From Takakia lepidozioides (Eukaryota; Streptophyta; Takakiopsida; Takakiales; Takakiaceae): DNA of 60,000 nucleotides. Each line of letters begins with the position of its first letter. Within the stretch, counting starts at the first letter, position 1. Both the position numbers and the translations under genes were made by a program. Below are positions 45,885-57,927 of the stretch, piece after piece. The notes below the pieces were generated by a model, which saw only the letters and a list, made by a program, of their open reading frames with translations, did no database searches and had not been told where the DNA came from. The stretch covers positions 23,004,001-23,064,000 of the forward strand of contig CM060732.1 of NCBI GenBank assembly GCA_030704615.1, read 5' to 3'.

Positions 45885-47040
45885 CGGCCCCGGACGGAAA
45901 TTCGGCGCCGTTTTTCCATCCTGGGAGGTTTTTAAATTGTCCAGTTTTCGGCCTCACCACCCGACCGGACTTCCATTGATGGGGCCCGGATGGAAATTCG
46001 GCGCCGAATTTCCATCCGGGGGATGCTCTCTGTCGGACAGGTGCCATCCTCTCCGCCCGAGGCGACTTCATCCGGGCGTCCCCTGTTGGATATTCGGTGC
46101 CGAATTTCCGTCCGGGGGTTGAAATGTGACGGGTGCCGGCCTCTCCCCCCTCCCCGATTGCATCCGAACGGCCCCGGATGGAAATTCGGCGCCGTTTTTC
46201 CATCCGGGGAGGTTTTTATGTCAACCAGTTTTCGGCCTGACCCCCCGACACGACTTCCTTTGGGGGGGCCCGGATGGAAATTCGGCGCCGAATCTCCATC
46301 CAGGGGATGCTCTCTGTCGGACACGTGCCGGCCTCTCCGCCCGAGGCGACTTCATCCGGGCGTCCCCTGTTGGATATTCGGTGCCGAATTTCCGTCCGGG
46401 GGTTGAAATGTGACGGCCAGGTGCCGGCCTCTCCCCCCTCCCTGACTGCATCGGAACGGCCTTGGATGGAAATTCGGCGCCGTTTTCCCATCCGGGGAGG
46501 TTTTTATGTCGACCAGTTTTCGGCCTGACCCCCCGACACGACTTCCTTTGGGGGGGCCCGGATGGAAATTCGGTGCCGAATCTCCATCCTGGGGATGCTC
46601 TCTGTCGGACACGTGCCGGCCTCTCCGCCCGAGGCGACTTCATCCGGGCGTCCCCTGTTGGATATTCGGTGCCGAATTTCCGTCCGGGGGTTGAAATGTG
46701 ACGGCCAGGTGCGTGCCTCTCCCCCCTCCCCGACTGCCTCCGAACGGCCCCGGATGGAAATTCGGCGCCGTTTTTCCATCCGGGGAGGTTTTTATGTCGA
46801 CCAGTTTTCGGCATGACCCCCCGACACGACTTCCTTTGGGGGGATCCGGATGGAAATTCGGCGCTGAATTTCCATCCGGGGGATGCTCTCTGTCGGACAG
46901 GCTTCGGCCTCTCTGCCCGAGGCGACTTCATCCGTGCGGCCCCGGTTGGATATTCGGTGCCGAATTACCATTCAGGGGTAGTAATGTGACGACACGGTGC
47001 CGGCTTCTCCCCTTCAGCCGACATCATCCGGACGGCCCCC
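45885..47040. repeat. MG2 palindrome array B, 288-bp three-part higher-order repeat
   Basis: Monomers of about 96 bp form a 288-bp higher-order repeat present about four times. The three palindromes per unit differ: one with GGCGCCGTTTTTCC, one with TTCGGCGCCGAAT, one with TTCGGTGCCGAAT. Three different spacers alternate, as in the MG1 array although the sequences are unrelated. Confidence 0.9.
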
Positions 47041-47495
47041 CACTTTCTGACTGCATACTGTTGGCAGTTATTGCGCAAAGACCAGGGGCTGCATTCCGGA
47101 GACAAGGTTCATTAACACTCTGACTGTGGATTTTTGAGATAGTTGGCTCCCTGGATTTGGATCAGGCTTCGTCGCTCGGACAAATCGGCACCGCATTCCT
47201 TCCCATTGTTGCATCCCCCTTCTACCAGGGAGCTTGTCCGCACGCCATCCTGGCAGTCTTGTGTGCACATCTCCCATGGCGGAAAACCCGAGCGCTACAA
47301 TGTACTGCCCTCCTCACGAGCATAGAGCTTCATTTCTGTGCAGAGGGGACATCTGCCGGGTGATGGAGAAATATCTGTGCGTTCGATACCACCTGAAACC
47401 GGGGTCGGTTTTTTGGAGGAGGAAAGGAAGGACTCAAACGACGTTGTTGTCGAGAGTATTGTTGTGCTCCACGATGATTTCGGCAATGGCAGGGA
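47041..47495. other. Upstream region of the MG2 transposase
   Basis: Holds the presumed promoter and leader of the plus-strand transposase. One partial palindrome half (CGGCACCGCATT) is at about 47186. The true start may lie upstream of 47496 because the frame reading at 47234-47827 is also open. Confidence 0.35.
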
Positions 47496-49817
47496 ATGGC
47501 GAGTTCACCATCGGACATCGTCATATACAGGGCTGTTGGGGACTTCATTTGCCCGCCAAATGCACCTTCTATCTTGGCGCCTTCAACGAAACAATCCGCG
47601 AATCAGAGAGTGGGTACCTCAAAGAGAGAAGTCCGCAACGAAGTAAATCCAGAGCCGAACCCATCAATGAAGACGAGCGAGAACCGGGTTATTCACAACC
47701 TGTCCGACTCAGACGAGGTCATGGAAGTTCCGAGATCGTCCTGGAGATCAGGCAAGTCCTCAATGGACGTCAATGGACAAGGGAGTCATATTCCCAGCAC
47801 GAGCACCGCAGTTCGATCTATTCTTGAAATTCTGCGAGGGCTTCACACGGAGGGACACCGCTCGGAGCTGGCCGGGCTGGACTACAGCAAGTTCGCAATT
47901 AAATCGGTTACATGCCTTCCCGCAGACGTCGACGGTAATATCTTCTTTGAGTTCCCTCCTCGGGCGGACTACTCGAGGGCGTCTGGAATGTTGACAGATA
48001 TGGATAGAAAACATAATGGTCATCCTTGGTGCGTTACCAAAACCACCAGCATGAAGATGCTCGATGGTGTGCGGGTGTGCTACGTTGTTTGTGCGGGCGC
48101 ATTGCAGTGTTTCTCCCCAACTTGCTTCCACTTTAAATCCAGAGGTCACATGAACGAGACCGATTGGACAGGCACAGCTCATCAACCATTTCGAGCTCAG
48201 GAGAAGGTTCCGAACTCCACATTTAAGTGTGCGCATTGCAAAGAACCACCACACTGCATGTCTGTTTGTAATGCCAAGCAGTTCTATGTGTTGCACCGTT
48301 TCCCTGACCTCACCCGAGCTTGCATACACGTTGGTTCCCATTGTTACAAATTGGCGAGGGGGAACTCACGGGAGGCTGCCCACGAGGCAGAGCAGCTCGT
48401 TCAGGAGGAGGTTAAGTTGAGACCGGGTGCCAAACCCAAACAGATACAGCTCCAAGCCACCCATAAGATGGCGTTGGCCATAATTATGTCGGAAGACGGC
48501 TCCGACAGAGTTCCTCTCGATGACAAGGAAATGGAGGCATTGCTGGAGTCGGTGTCCCACGTCTGTTCACCGAATGTCCGAAACCACATTGTGTCATGCA
48601 AACAGAAAATTGGGCATGGCTCGGATATACACTCAATTCTGGAGGTGAAGCGACGATGTGGATATGACTACATTCATGGAAGTCGGTTTCCAGGACAAGG
48701 GACTGAGGCAGATCGTTGTTTCGTATTCAAAATGTCGACGTGTGGACCTGGCAGCGGCGTCAAACTGGTCGACAGGATGACGAGTAGGGACTTGTCAAAT
48801 AGTTGGGTCATGTTCGACCATATCAAGTGAATTACAAATCACCAGTGGGTGACAATGGGTGCACATGTCTATGACACCCATTGCAGGATGCTAATGACAA
48901 TTGCTATTTGTGAGATGAAAGGAGAGGACACACAATCGGAGATGCTTCTTTGGCAGGGAATAAACGAACAGATGGCCAAGGCGGGATTGCCCCCTCCCAA
49001 TTTCCGTGGTTTCATGGCGGACAACGCACAAGCAAATTGGGCTGCCATCCGAAGGGTGTACGGGCAAGACCCCAATGTTCCCATGGAAGGCAAGGAGAGA
49101 TCTTGTGGGTTCCATTTTCTGCAGAGCCTTTCGCAGTACACAACCAGGCTCGTGGCGCCAGATTTCAGAGAGGAGCACCGTTCCATATGTCTTGCGTGGA
49201 AGCGCGCTCTCACCTTGGATGATGCATGGTGGCATTATCGTTTCCTCCAGTTCGGCGACTATATGCGGGAGGTGAGTTGCACGAATTCGCGTCCCGTTGA
49301 ATATTATTCTTGACATTATTTGTAACTTGCTTGTAACCTCAACATGTGCTTGTGCAGGAAATGTGTCTCGACTCCGACACCGACATGCCCACGACAAACA
49401 TGGCCGAATCAGTGCACTCTTCCTGGCGTACCTCCTCTGCGGCGCATCTGGTGGACATCCTCACTGCCACAACGGAGGACATTGTGAGGTCAATTATGCA
49501 GCAAAGCAGATACAACGAGTTCTTGAAAGGGAAACAGTGGGGCTTGGGGCCGGATAGGCAGGAAATGCTGATGCGGACTGCCTCCAGATCGAAGAATCCT
49601 CGGAAGTGGGCGGCGGCCTTGCGAGAGGGCCTTCGGGACACGCCATTGTTTCGAAGAGGCCAACATTTGGAAGGAGATGTTCATACCCGTCCAGTGAGAC
49701 GAAGACTTGACGAGGCACCTGGTGGAGAAGAGGATTCATGGCGAGCTGACAAGAATATTCGCATGCTCCCTCGTGGTCCTGTGATGTTGCCCGAGGAGGT
49801 CTCGTCGAGCACCGCAA
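47496..49817 (+). pseudogene. MULE-type transposase (MG2), stop codon and 3' truncation
   Basis: Exon 1 is 47496-49271 (ATG at 47496; donor GTGAG) and exon 2 starts at 49358 after TGTGCAG. It aligns with the MG1 transposase from the N-terminal cysteine clusters (CAGALQCFSPTC, CAHCKEPPHC) through the MULE domain: MFDHIK, HVYDTHCRM, CEMKGEDTQSE, FMADNAQANW, CGFHF. An in-frame TGA at 48828-48830 follows MFDHIK; the paralogue has KRVK there. Exon 2 starts EMCLDSDTDMPTTNMAESVH and stays open to about 49817, where it is cut by the inverted gag fragment of RT2. The SWIM finger region is therefore lost. It is divergent from the MG2 methyltransferase gene, with the palindrome arrays between them. Confidence 0.75.
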
Positions 49818-49819
49818 GG

Positions 49820-50989
49820 TCCCCTGTAAGCTCCATGGAACTTGCGTTGGGAAACCTTGCCCCCCTTACCACGCTGTTGGGCAGTCCCTTGTGCCTGTGG
49901 GCTGGCAGCTGCGCCTCGTGCAGGCATGTCTTTGCCAAATCCAATGGTAACAACTCGCTCCTCCACTATGTTAAGCTCAATCCGCTCAGCCAGCAGAAAT
50001 ACATCTGCTAATGTGGGTTGGGCTACTTGTAACAGGGTTGCATCCCGCACCCTTCTCCTGAGCTCCTTGTCCAAAATTCCATACCAGAACTGGATTGCCT
50101 GAGCTTCAGTAACCCCTTGGGTCACACTTATCAAGCGCCTCATACGAGTGTACGCCTCTCGCAGGCTCTCATTGGGTTTGCGCTGGAAGTCTTGCAAACT
50201 TCGCAGCTTCTTTGTCCGTACACCTTGGTAATTCCTCCACAACTCCTGGAAGAACTCCACCACCAGGTTGAATCTAGGCACATGTGTTGTAGTCGTGGCA
50301 GGAGGAGTAGTAGCACCTTTTGAACTGGTACCACCTGTAGAAGTACCGGCACTACTTGTTCCACTACTAGTGCTGGCAGTGGGAGATATTGGTACTGATG
50401 CAGCTACTGGTCGCGTCCTGCCTTGAGTAATGGAGACGTAGTCAGGTGACCAATACATCCTCCACTCCTCAATCTCTGTTTCATGTCCTCGCCTGAACTC
50501 GTGGTAATCGTCCATAGCCGGGCCTTCCAAATGCTGGAACAGTCCCTTCCACGCCATGAATGGGGTGAATAGCTGTGGATTGCGCATCTGCTGCAAATCA
50601 CACCAGCTGTCGAACTCCTGGATAAAGTCATCCAACTCAATTGTGCCCACAGCTCCAGAGTACCTACGAGGCCCCTTGGTAGCTCCATACATCTCCTCCA
50701 TGTCGTCCCACAACAATGGCGAATGAAACTGCACACCTGTTGATGAAGCCTCCGAGTCTATGTTTGACTCTGCACTAGTTGAAGGTGGAGGTGAAGGTGG
50801 TCTGAAATGAACACCTCGTCTGGTGAACCCACTCTCACTGCTACTGCCTGTAGCCGTGCTCCCCTCAGAACCCCTGGGTAACTCCGTGATGACACTCACA
50901 ATGTGCACCTCCCCCACGTGACACTTTAAGGCTCTATTACTAATTCTAATAGTGACACGGGTAGGTACTTGTTGCAGTTTAAGGGTCAT
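49820..50989 (-). pseudogene. RT2 Gag fragment, inverted
   Basis: Reads on the minus strand from a likely start ATG at 50989 (MTLKLQQVPTRVTIRISNRA) through the Gag domain to FHGAYRGP, then runs into antisense MG2 transposase sequence. It preserves the N-terminus that RT1 has lost by a one-base deletion and TAG. The zinc knuckles, which should follow, are on the other strand from 51485. Confidence 0.75.
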
Positions 50990-51484
50990 ATCCCAGTGGC
51001 TCAGGGCACCTGCACCTGCATCCACCGCAAGAACTCCTATGGTTGGCTGGTCATCAACCCAGTCTCACCATAGAAGAAACACTGGTGGTCTTGCTGGTCA
51101 TCACTCCAGCCTCACCACCGACAGCATACTCTAGGATTGACAGGTGATCAAATCCGGCCTAATCCCTATGAAAGCAAGCGCCCACACAAAACCAACATGG
51201 CGCACAGTCAAGCATGCAGGTGTTGGGGGGGATCCAAACACAAGAAATCAAAACATCAACACCCCCACACCAAAATCCATCTGCAGTGCTGACCTGCAGA
51301 ATATCCCAGCCCAAAACCCCGGACTGACTGGCCTCCACCAAGAGAGGCTTTGGCAACTACAAGTACAAGGTAAGTACCTCGCTCTGCATGATGGTAAGGT
51401 GTAGGTAGGTATATCTATGTCCAGAAACCTGCCACTAACCTTGTCCCATTCGCATCTTTCGCAGGCCAACAGCAACCAGGGGTG

Positions 51485-54400
51485 ATATGTTGGACATGTG
51501 GAGGACCCCATGTCAAGAGAGATTGCCCAAAGAGTGGCAAAAGGCCGGCACAAGCACAGCCTGCACAGTTGCAGTGTGGGCATTGCGGCAAGTATGGGCA
51601 TGGAGATGCCCAGTGTTATGACTTGCATCCTGAGTTGCGCCCAGGCCAGTTCCAAGGGAACAATGGTGGCCGGGGGCGAGGTGGACCAGCCCAAAGAGGA
51701 CGAGGTGGTCGGGCACGAGGTGCAGGCCAAGGGCAAGCTCCACATGGCCAAGGACGCGGAGTTCAGGGTGTTGACCAAGGCATGGCCAATCGGCTTCAGC
51801 AGCTAGAGCAGAGGCTCGTTGCCATGGCTATAGCTCAGGCGGTACCGGCTCCCAGGCGGGATGGTCCACCTCCTGCTCCTGAGGGAGGAGATATGGGAGG
51901 TATGGGATTCATGTGCGGAGCAGCACTACCACTAGTGCAGGTGGAGTCTGCTGCAGCCGTGACTCGAGGAGCAGCACGAGTTCCTGAGCCACGAGGTGCA
52001 GAGGTGGAGTTGGATCCACAACGTGGGGAGGCAAGCCGTCAGGCGAGGCTGCCTCAGTCATTCACCTTGGCAGAGACAGTGTCAACGCCATCCATAACAC
52101 CTAGTTCTCGCCCGACTGTTACCAAGGCGGAGGTTTCTATGCCATTGGGGAGAGCTACACGTGCAGCACTGACACCTGCTACCAAGGCTAGTGCAGCCGG
52201 TGTGTTGTTGGGGGCAGCCACCTTTGTGTGTCAAGCCCCACTGTTCTCGGCAACCATGATTGCGACGCCGGGAGTGAGACCAGCTGTAGTGTTCAGACTA
52301 GTAGCAACACTCTGTGAGAGTGGGGAGGTCACTTCATCTTTTGCGGAGTTAGTGGAAGGTGTAGTGGCAGAGGGATCCTCGGATTTGAGGGTCAAGACTG
52401 CCACGGCAGCGCCCTGGCAAGCTGCAGCTGCCAGATTGACGGAGCTGCCAGCTAGGCCAGCCTTTGAGCGCGCCACAGTGACACCTGGAGTTGTCTTGTT
52501 AGACAACCAGGGAGGCATTTTCACTTTGAGTGGACCGGCAGGCAAGAAGTACCAGCCACTGCGGGTCTTGTTGGACTCGGGAGCCCAGCCACTGATGTTG
52601 GGCAGAGCTGCTATTGTAGGTTTGGGCCTCATGGAGGCGGATATGGAGCCTTGTCCTTTCCAGATACAGACATCTCTGGGAGGATCAGAGCAGGCTCGGG
52701 GCATGACATGGCATCAGTTGGCCATTAGACTGCAGCCGGATCATCCTAGAGATGGCTCAGTGATGCGAGCCAAGGCCATTGTGACAGACGCGATCTCTTA
52801 TGATATCCTCGTTGGTGGGGCAGTATTATATCCCATGGGCTTCACCCTGGACTTTTGGGAGGAGTCAGCATCCTACAGGCCTGGATGGCAGTCAGGCGAT
52901 GGTCGCCGTGCACAGCTCCCTGTGACATTCATTGGGGGTATAGCGGCTGCCCAGCGGGGCAAGATGCCAACACTAGCCGCCTTTACAGCTGCAGTTAGTT
53001 GGCCTAGAGAGTTGCTGGAAGGCAATGCCCATGCAGAGGATGTGCCACCTCCAGTAGAGCAGGATGATATGCATGGTATGGCGGAGTTGCCTGCCATGGT
53101 TGCTCACACTCCATTGTGGGGTACAAGCAAGGATTTGCAGCAAGCTGCTGATAGACGGGTGCAACAAGCTTGGGTAGAAGCTTTTGTACCGTCAGGAGAG
53201 GAGGAGAGTGCAGTGATTGCACCAGGGAAACCTCAGTTGTTGCCATTGGACACCACACCTCTTGTGTGGCAGCGGCCGGATGAAGGCATATGCCTTCTGG
53301 ACTTATTTGGCGGGATCAGCACTGGATTGGCTGCAGTGCTGCAGGCAGGTGTACAAGTTCGACGTTACCTGTATGTGGAGAGGGATGAGACTGCACGACG
53401 CGTCTCACTACGCCATGTTGCTCAGATGCTGCAGCAGTACCCTGAGTTGTTGCCGGTGTCTGCAGTTCGTGGATATCAGCAGGCCTTGCCAGCAGACATT
53501 GCGTTGCTGGGGGCGCAGGATTTGGAGCGGGTTGGCTCCATTGATCTGGTAGTGGCAGGTTGGCCCTGCCAAGGGCATTCATCAGCCGGGCATGGCAATG
53601 GATTGCGAGACTCGAGGACGGGTCTGTTTTGGGAGATGGTGCGGATTTTGCGCCACTTGCAGCTTCATCAAGCTGTATCGCCAGCATACATCTTGGAGAA
53701 TGTGCCACTGATGGGCAATTCTCGGGCCAGGGTGATGGCCAGTGTGCATCAAGTTCGATCATGGCTTGGGTCAGCAGTGCTGCTGGATGCAGCTGCAGTG
53801 GGATCACGGGCTCATTGTCCACGGCTATGGTGGACTAACTTGATGCCACCCGCACTGCTCAAGCGTGCATTTGATGGGGTGCAGCGGCCAGCACACCTCA
53901 CCGTGGATGGCATTTTGGACACAGGGAGGCAGTCTCAACGTGTGAGACACGATGACCGTTCGCCTTTGGCAGTGGTCAACAGGGTGGGTCAACCACGAGT
54001 AGCATTACCTACACTGCTCAGCTTCCCAGGATCCCATGCTTTTCGGGATGGTGGACCTGGCCTCCTGTGGGATGCTCAGTTGCAGCAGTTAGTGGAGCCT
54101 AATGCCGACGAGCGAGAGCGGGCTATGGGGTTTTCCACTGGGACCACGGCGGTGCCTTCTCTTTCTGAGGCATCACGGCGTCAGGTGTTGGGGCAAGCAA
54201 TGGATCTCAATTGCTTGACCTGGATTATCAGCTTGGCTATGGCTGAGCAACGTAGAGTGCGGAGTGCACTCCCCTTCATGGTCTCTCTGCCTACCGAGAC
54301 GGTACAGGCAGCGAGTGGGGGCGAGCCGGTGAGGACCACGGGGTGTAGACATCCATAGCACACGTGGGAGGTGCTCGAGGTCCAAAGGGAGTTGGCAGCC

Positions 54401-54535
54401 AAGGCAGCTGTGATGGATGAGGTTGGGGATTTTTCTCGAGTTGAGGAGGTTCCCAATGATGAGATGATGGGGCAGGATGAGGCCTTGTCATTGACTGAGC
54501 AGGAAGGGGGTACTGCTCAAGAGGTTGCAGCATAG
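51485..54535 (+). pseudogene. RT2 zinc knuckles - protease - DNMT3-like methyltransferase (nonsense and active-site change)
   Basis: Picks up at CWTCGGPHVKRDC and continues through CGHCGKYGHGDAQC, the protease LLDSGAQPLMLG (about 52570) and the methyltransferase (DLFGGISTGL at 53300; PCQGHSS at about 53565; ENV at about 53697). Two changes damage it relative to RT1. The motif VIII arginine is cysteine (AHCPRLWW instead of AHRPRLWW, CGT to TGT). TGG has become TAG at 54356-54358, before the regular TAG at 54533-54535. The regular stop keeps the CAACCA context. Confidence 0.8.
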
Positions 54536-57500
54536 CAACCACGGGACGCGTCCTCTACCTCTAAGCCCACTGGACTTAAGATTGCAGTTACGGAGGACAA
54601 TTGGGAGCCTGACATTGGACCCATTGTCACCGGAGGAGAGAGACGACGTATACGGCGGTTCCTGAGGGCTTACAGGAATTGCTTTGCCTTCAGTTTGAAG
54701 GACTTGGGAGCACTGAAGGGTCAAGAGATCCGTATTGAGTTGGCCACTGACACGCCAATCTTTCGAAGACCCTATAGATACAGTGACATGGAGAGGTCTT
54801 TGATTCAGATGAGGACTCAAGATCTCTGGGAGGCAGGTTTGGTGGAGCTCTCTGGTGGAGAGTATGCTTCAGCCACAGTGATGCCAGCTAAGAAGGATGT
54901 CTATGGCAATTGGACGGAGAGACGTATGTGCGGTGATTACCGGCCTGTAAATCGTCAGACTAAGTCCGATAGGTATGCCATGCCAACACCAGACGAGATC
55001 TTTGATGCCATTGGGCATTCCAAGGTCTTTAGCACGTTGGATTTACGATCCGGATATCACCAACTGCCGATCAAGGAGACGGATAAGCAAAAGACATCAT
55101 TCTGGGGGATCAATGAGCACGGGAAGGATTGCCTATACCAGTGGCGGTTCTTACCATTTGGGCTTAAAAACGCTCCCGCTGAGTTTTAAAGAGTCATGGA
55201 CAGGATACTAGCAGGGGTGGAGTTTGCTCGGTGCTACATAGATGATATCATCATCTTTAGTGCTACGGTGGAGGAGCATGAGAGACACCTTCAGGGGGTA
55301 TTTGAGCGCTTAAGGACGCACGGATTGAAGTTACATCCGGGCAAGTGCAAGTTTTTCCACAACCAGATTGAGTATCTGGGTCACATGATATATCCTGGAG
55401 GATTGGGGGTACAGCAGACTAAGGTAGAGTCCATTGCACAGGTTCCACGCCCCACGGATGTGAGCCGTATTTGAGCTTTCATGGGGTTAGCAAACTATTA
55501 CAGACGGTTTGTTAAGGGATTCAGTGCCATTGCAAAGGCTGTAACCAAGGTGACCAAGGTGGACCAGGAGTGGCAGTGGGAAGATGAGCAAGAACAAGCT
55601 TTTCAAGAGCTCAAGGCGAGGTTGACCTCGGCGCCCATCTTGAGATGACCTATCAGGGGGCGTCCTTTTCAGCTGCATACAGATTGGAGCATGCTGGGGC
55701 TTGGAGCGGTGCTCACACAGGTGGATGATGAGGGAAGAGAGTTCGTAGTGGCTTATGCTAGCCGCTCGAACAATGCTGCAGAGTCTAAGTATAGCTCATA
55801 TGAGGGAGAATGCTTAGCTGCAGTGTGGGCCGTGGCACACTTCAGGTGCTATCTATATGGCAATCTCTTCACCCTTGTCACGGATCACCAACCACTCAAG
55901 TGGTTGATGGAGTCAGACAAGCTTACGGGGAAGCTTGCATGGTGGGCACTCATCCTTCAAGAGTATGACTTCCAGGTGGTGCATCGACCGGGTTTGGTCA
56001 ATCGCAATGCAGATGGGTTGAGTCGCAATCCATGCATGAGCCAGCAGGATGACATTGGAGCTCGGTGGCATGGTGAGACGGACGAGGAGATGGTGCCCGG
56101 ATGGCATGCATCTGCATTTTCTGTGTATCTTGGCAGCGGAAGGCCAGGTTGGACCTGCAACAGGGATGACTGTAGATCAAGTGTCTGAGGACCCTGAGGC
56201 CAGCAATGAGCAAGGTGGCGCCAAAGATATACATGAGGATTCAGTTGTGTTGGACTACCTCCGCACTGGAGATACGGCAGCCACTGTGCCTGCTAAGGAG
56301 AGGGATCGGATCCTACAACGAGCCAAGAGGTTCAAGTGGGAAGGGACACACCTGCTCCAAGTGTGGGAGGATGGTCAAGTGAGGATTGTGCCTCACCCAA
56401 CACAGCGGGCACGGTTAGTGTGCCATGCCCATGAGGAGTTGGGGCATTTTGGGGTGCAACGCACTTATAGTCTACTGCAGGGGCAGTATTTGTGGCGTGG
56501 TATGCACACAGAGGTGCAACAATTTGTGGCTAGGTGCATGGTGTGTGACAGGGTGCGTGCTTCATTCAACACCCCTACTCCACAATTGCACCCTCTTCCG
56601 ATCATGGGATTGGGCTACAGGTGGAGTCTTGACTTCGCAAGGCCGTTGCCACTGACCATGCGCCACAACAAGTACGTGTTGGTGATGGTGGAGCACTTCT
56701 CCAAGTGGATTGAATTGGTTCCATTGCCTGATAAGGCTAGTGAGGGAGCTGCGTATGCATTCCTGGATTGTGTGCTTAGCCGATTCGGTGCTCCAGCTGA
56801 GGTACTCACGGACCAAGGGAGAGAGTTCTTGGGGGAGTTTCAGGCTTTGTGTGACAAGGCCTTGATAGACCACCGCACCACTTCTCGGGATCATCCTGAG
56901 GCTGATGGCTTGGCAGAGAGTTGTTTAGACAGTAAAGAGGGGTTTGCGCAAGTATGGCTTGCAGAAGGGACACCTGGGAGATTGGGACCTTCAGTTACCC
57001 TGGTTAGCCATGGGCTACAAGTTCAGCAAGCAAGCATCACTTGCCTCCTTCTCACCATACTTTCTTCTCTTTGGCCGAGAGCCGGATTTGCCTACATCCA
57101 TTCGCAGAGAAGCTGCTACAGTTCTTAACCTTGACGATCCGGACGTGTGGGCACGTGCATGTGAGCAGCGTGCAGAGTTGTTCAAGAGAGTCATGCCCAT
57201 GGCTTTCGAGAACCTTGCCATTGCACAACACCGTGATACGTTGAGGTATGCTACCATACGTGGTGGGGGCTATCGTCCTGGGGTTCGGAGATTCAACCCT
57301 GGTGACTATGTCTATCTGCAGCAGACTGCTCCTACGACCCTGGATGTGACTGCAGGACGTGTTATTTTGAGGGTTCGAGAGGTCTTGCCCTCAGGCGTCT
57401 TGGTCTTGGAGGGTCGGGATGGCATAACTTGGAAGGACCATATGCGTAATTGTGCGCCATGTCACCTTCCGAATGTCGATGGCAGGATTGACCCAAACCT

Positions 57501-57669
57501 GGCAGTGGTATCTGCAGGTTTGAGGTGCATGTTGTGTGGGTCTACTAAAGGGGCAACCACCATGCTGGTGTGTGATCGATGCTCTAGAGATTGGCATATG
57601 GGATGCTTGACTCCACCTCTTGAGATGGTTCCGGATGGGGATTGGTTATGTCCACGATGCATTGGATAG
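54536..57669 (+). pseudogene. RT2 pol: RT, RNase H, integrase, PHD finger (multiple lesions)
   Basis: Same domain order as RT1. Lesions: TAA at 55187-55189 (CAA in RT1), TGA at 55472 and at 55646 (both shared with RT1), an extra T in the T-run near 56120, and a short deletion in the integrase core near 56914 (GGCAGAGAGTTGTTTAGAC versus the longer RT1 text) that shifts frame after the catalytic region. Where RT1 has TGA at 28273 and 29986, RT2 reads CGA and CAA. The PHD finger is at 57520-57666 (CMLC, CDRC, WHMGC, CPRC). Confidence 0.85.
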
Positions 57670-57927
57670 TGGGAGTAGATACAACCATGGAAGGCTAACA
57701 AGCAACGCAAGGCCCAGCTACAGGAGACCTTGAATACACAAAGTCCTGGCTCAAGTTCACAGATTGCAAGACGGCGACTAACGATGGGGCTACTCTTGTA
57801 CCCGGCCTCTTGGTCTATAGAGTTTGAGTACGATAGGGACAATGATAGAGGACTTAGTACGGCTATGGCTATTACGTCTTGTAGCTATCTGGAGGTAGAG
57901 GGACCTATCCACCAGCTAGGGGGGCGA

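Larger units (their letters stand above)
35585..49817. mobile_element. MG2: second giant Mutator-like element, right side truncated
   Basis: The left end begins GGGGGGCTGCTATTTCATGA, matching the inward reading of the MG1 right end (GGGGGGTGCTATTCTGTGAG). It is followed by clustered CATGAGC motifs (35599-35640), the counterpart of GTGAGC in MG1. Order from this end: cargo region, palindromes, ParB-methyltransferase gene on the minus strand, two palindrome arrays, MULE transposase on the plus strand. This is the MG1 order in opposite orientation. MG2 sits 109 bp downstream of the stop of the MG3 methyltransferase gene. On the right it is cut at 49817 inside its transposase by an inverted piece of RT2, so the right end and target duplication are not visible. 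Confidence 0.7.

Noticed and set aside
44572-46931. Open frames rich in GWKSGAGFPS or GWKFGAEFPS
   Set aside because: These are translations of the MG2 palindrome arrays in several frames, not proteins.
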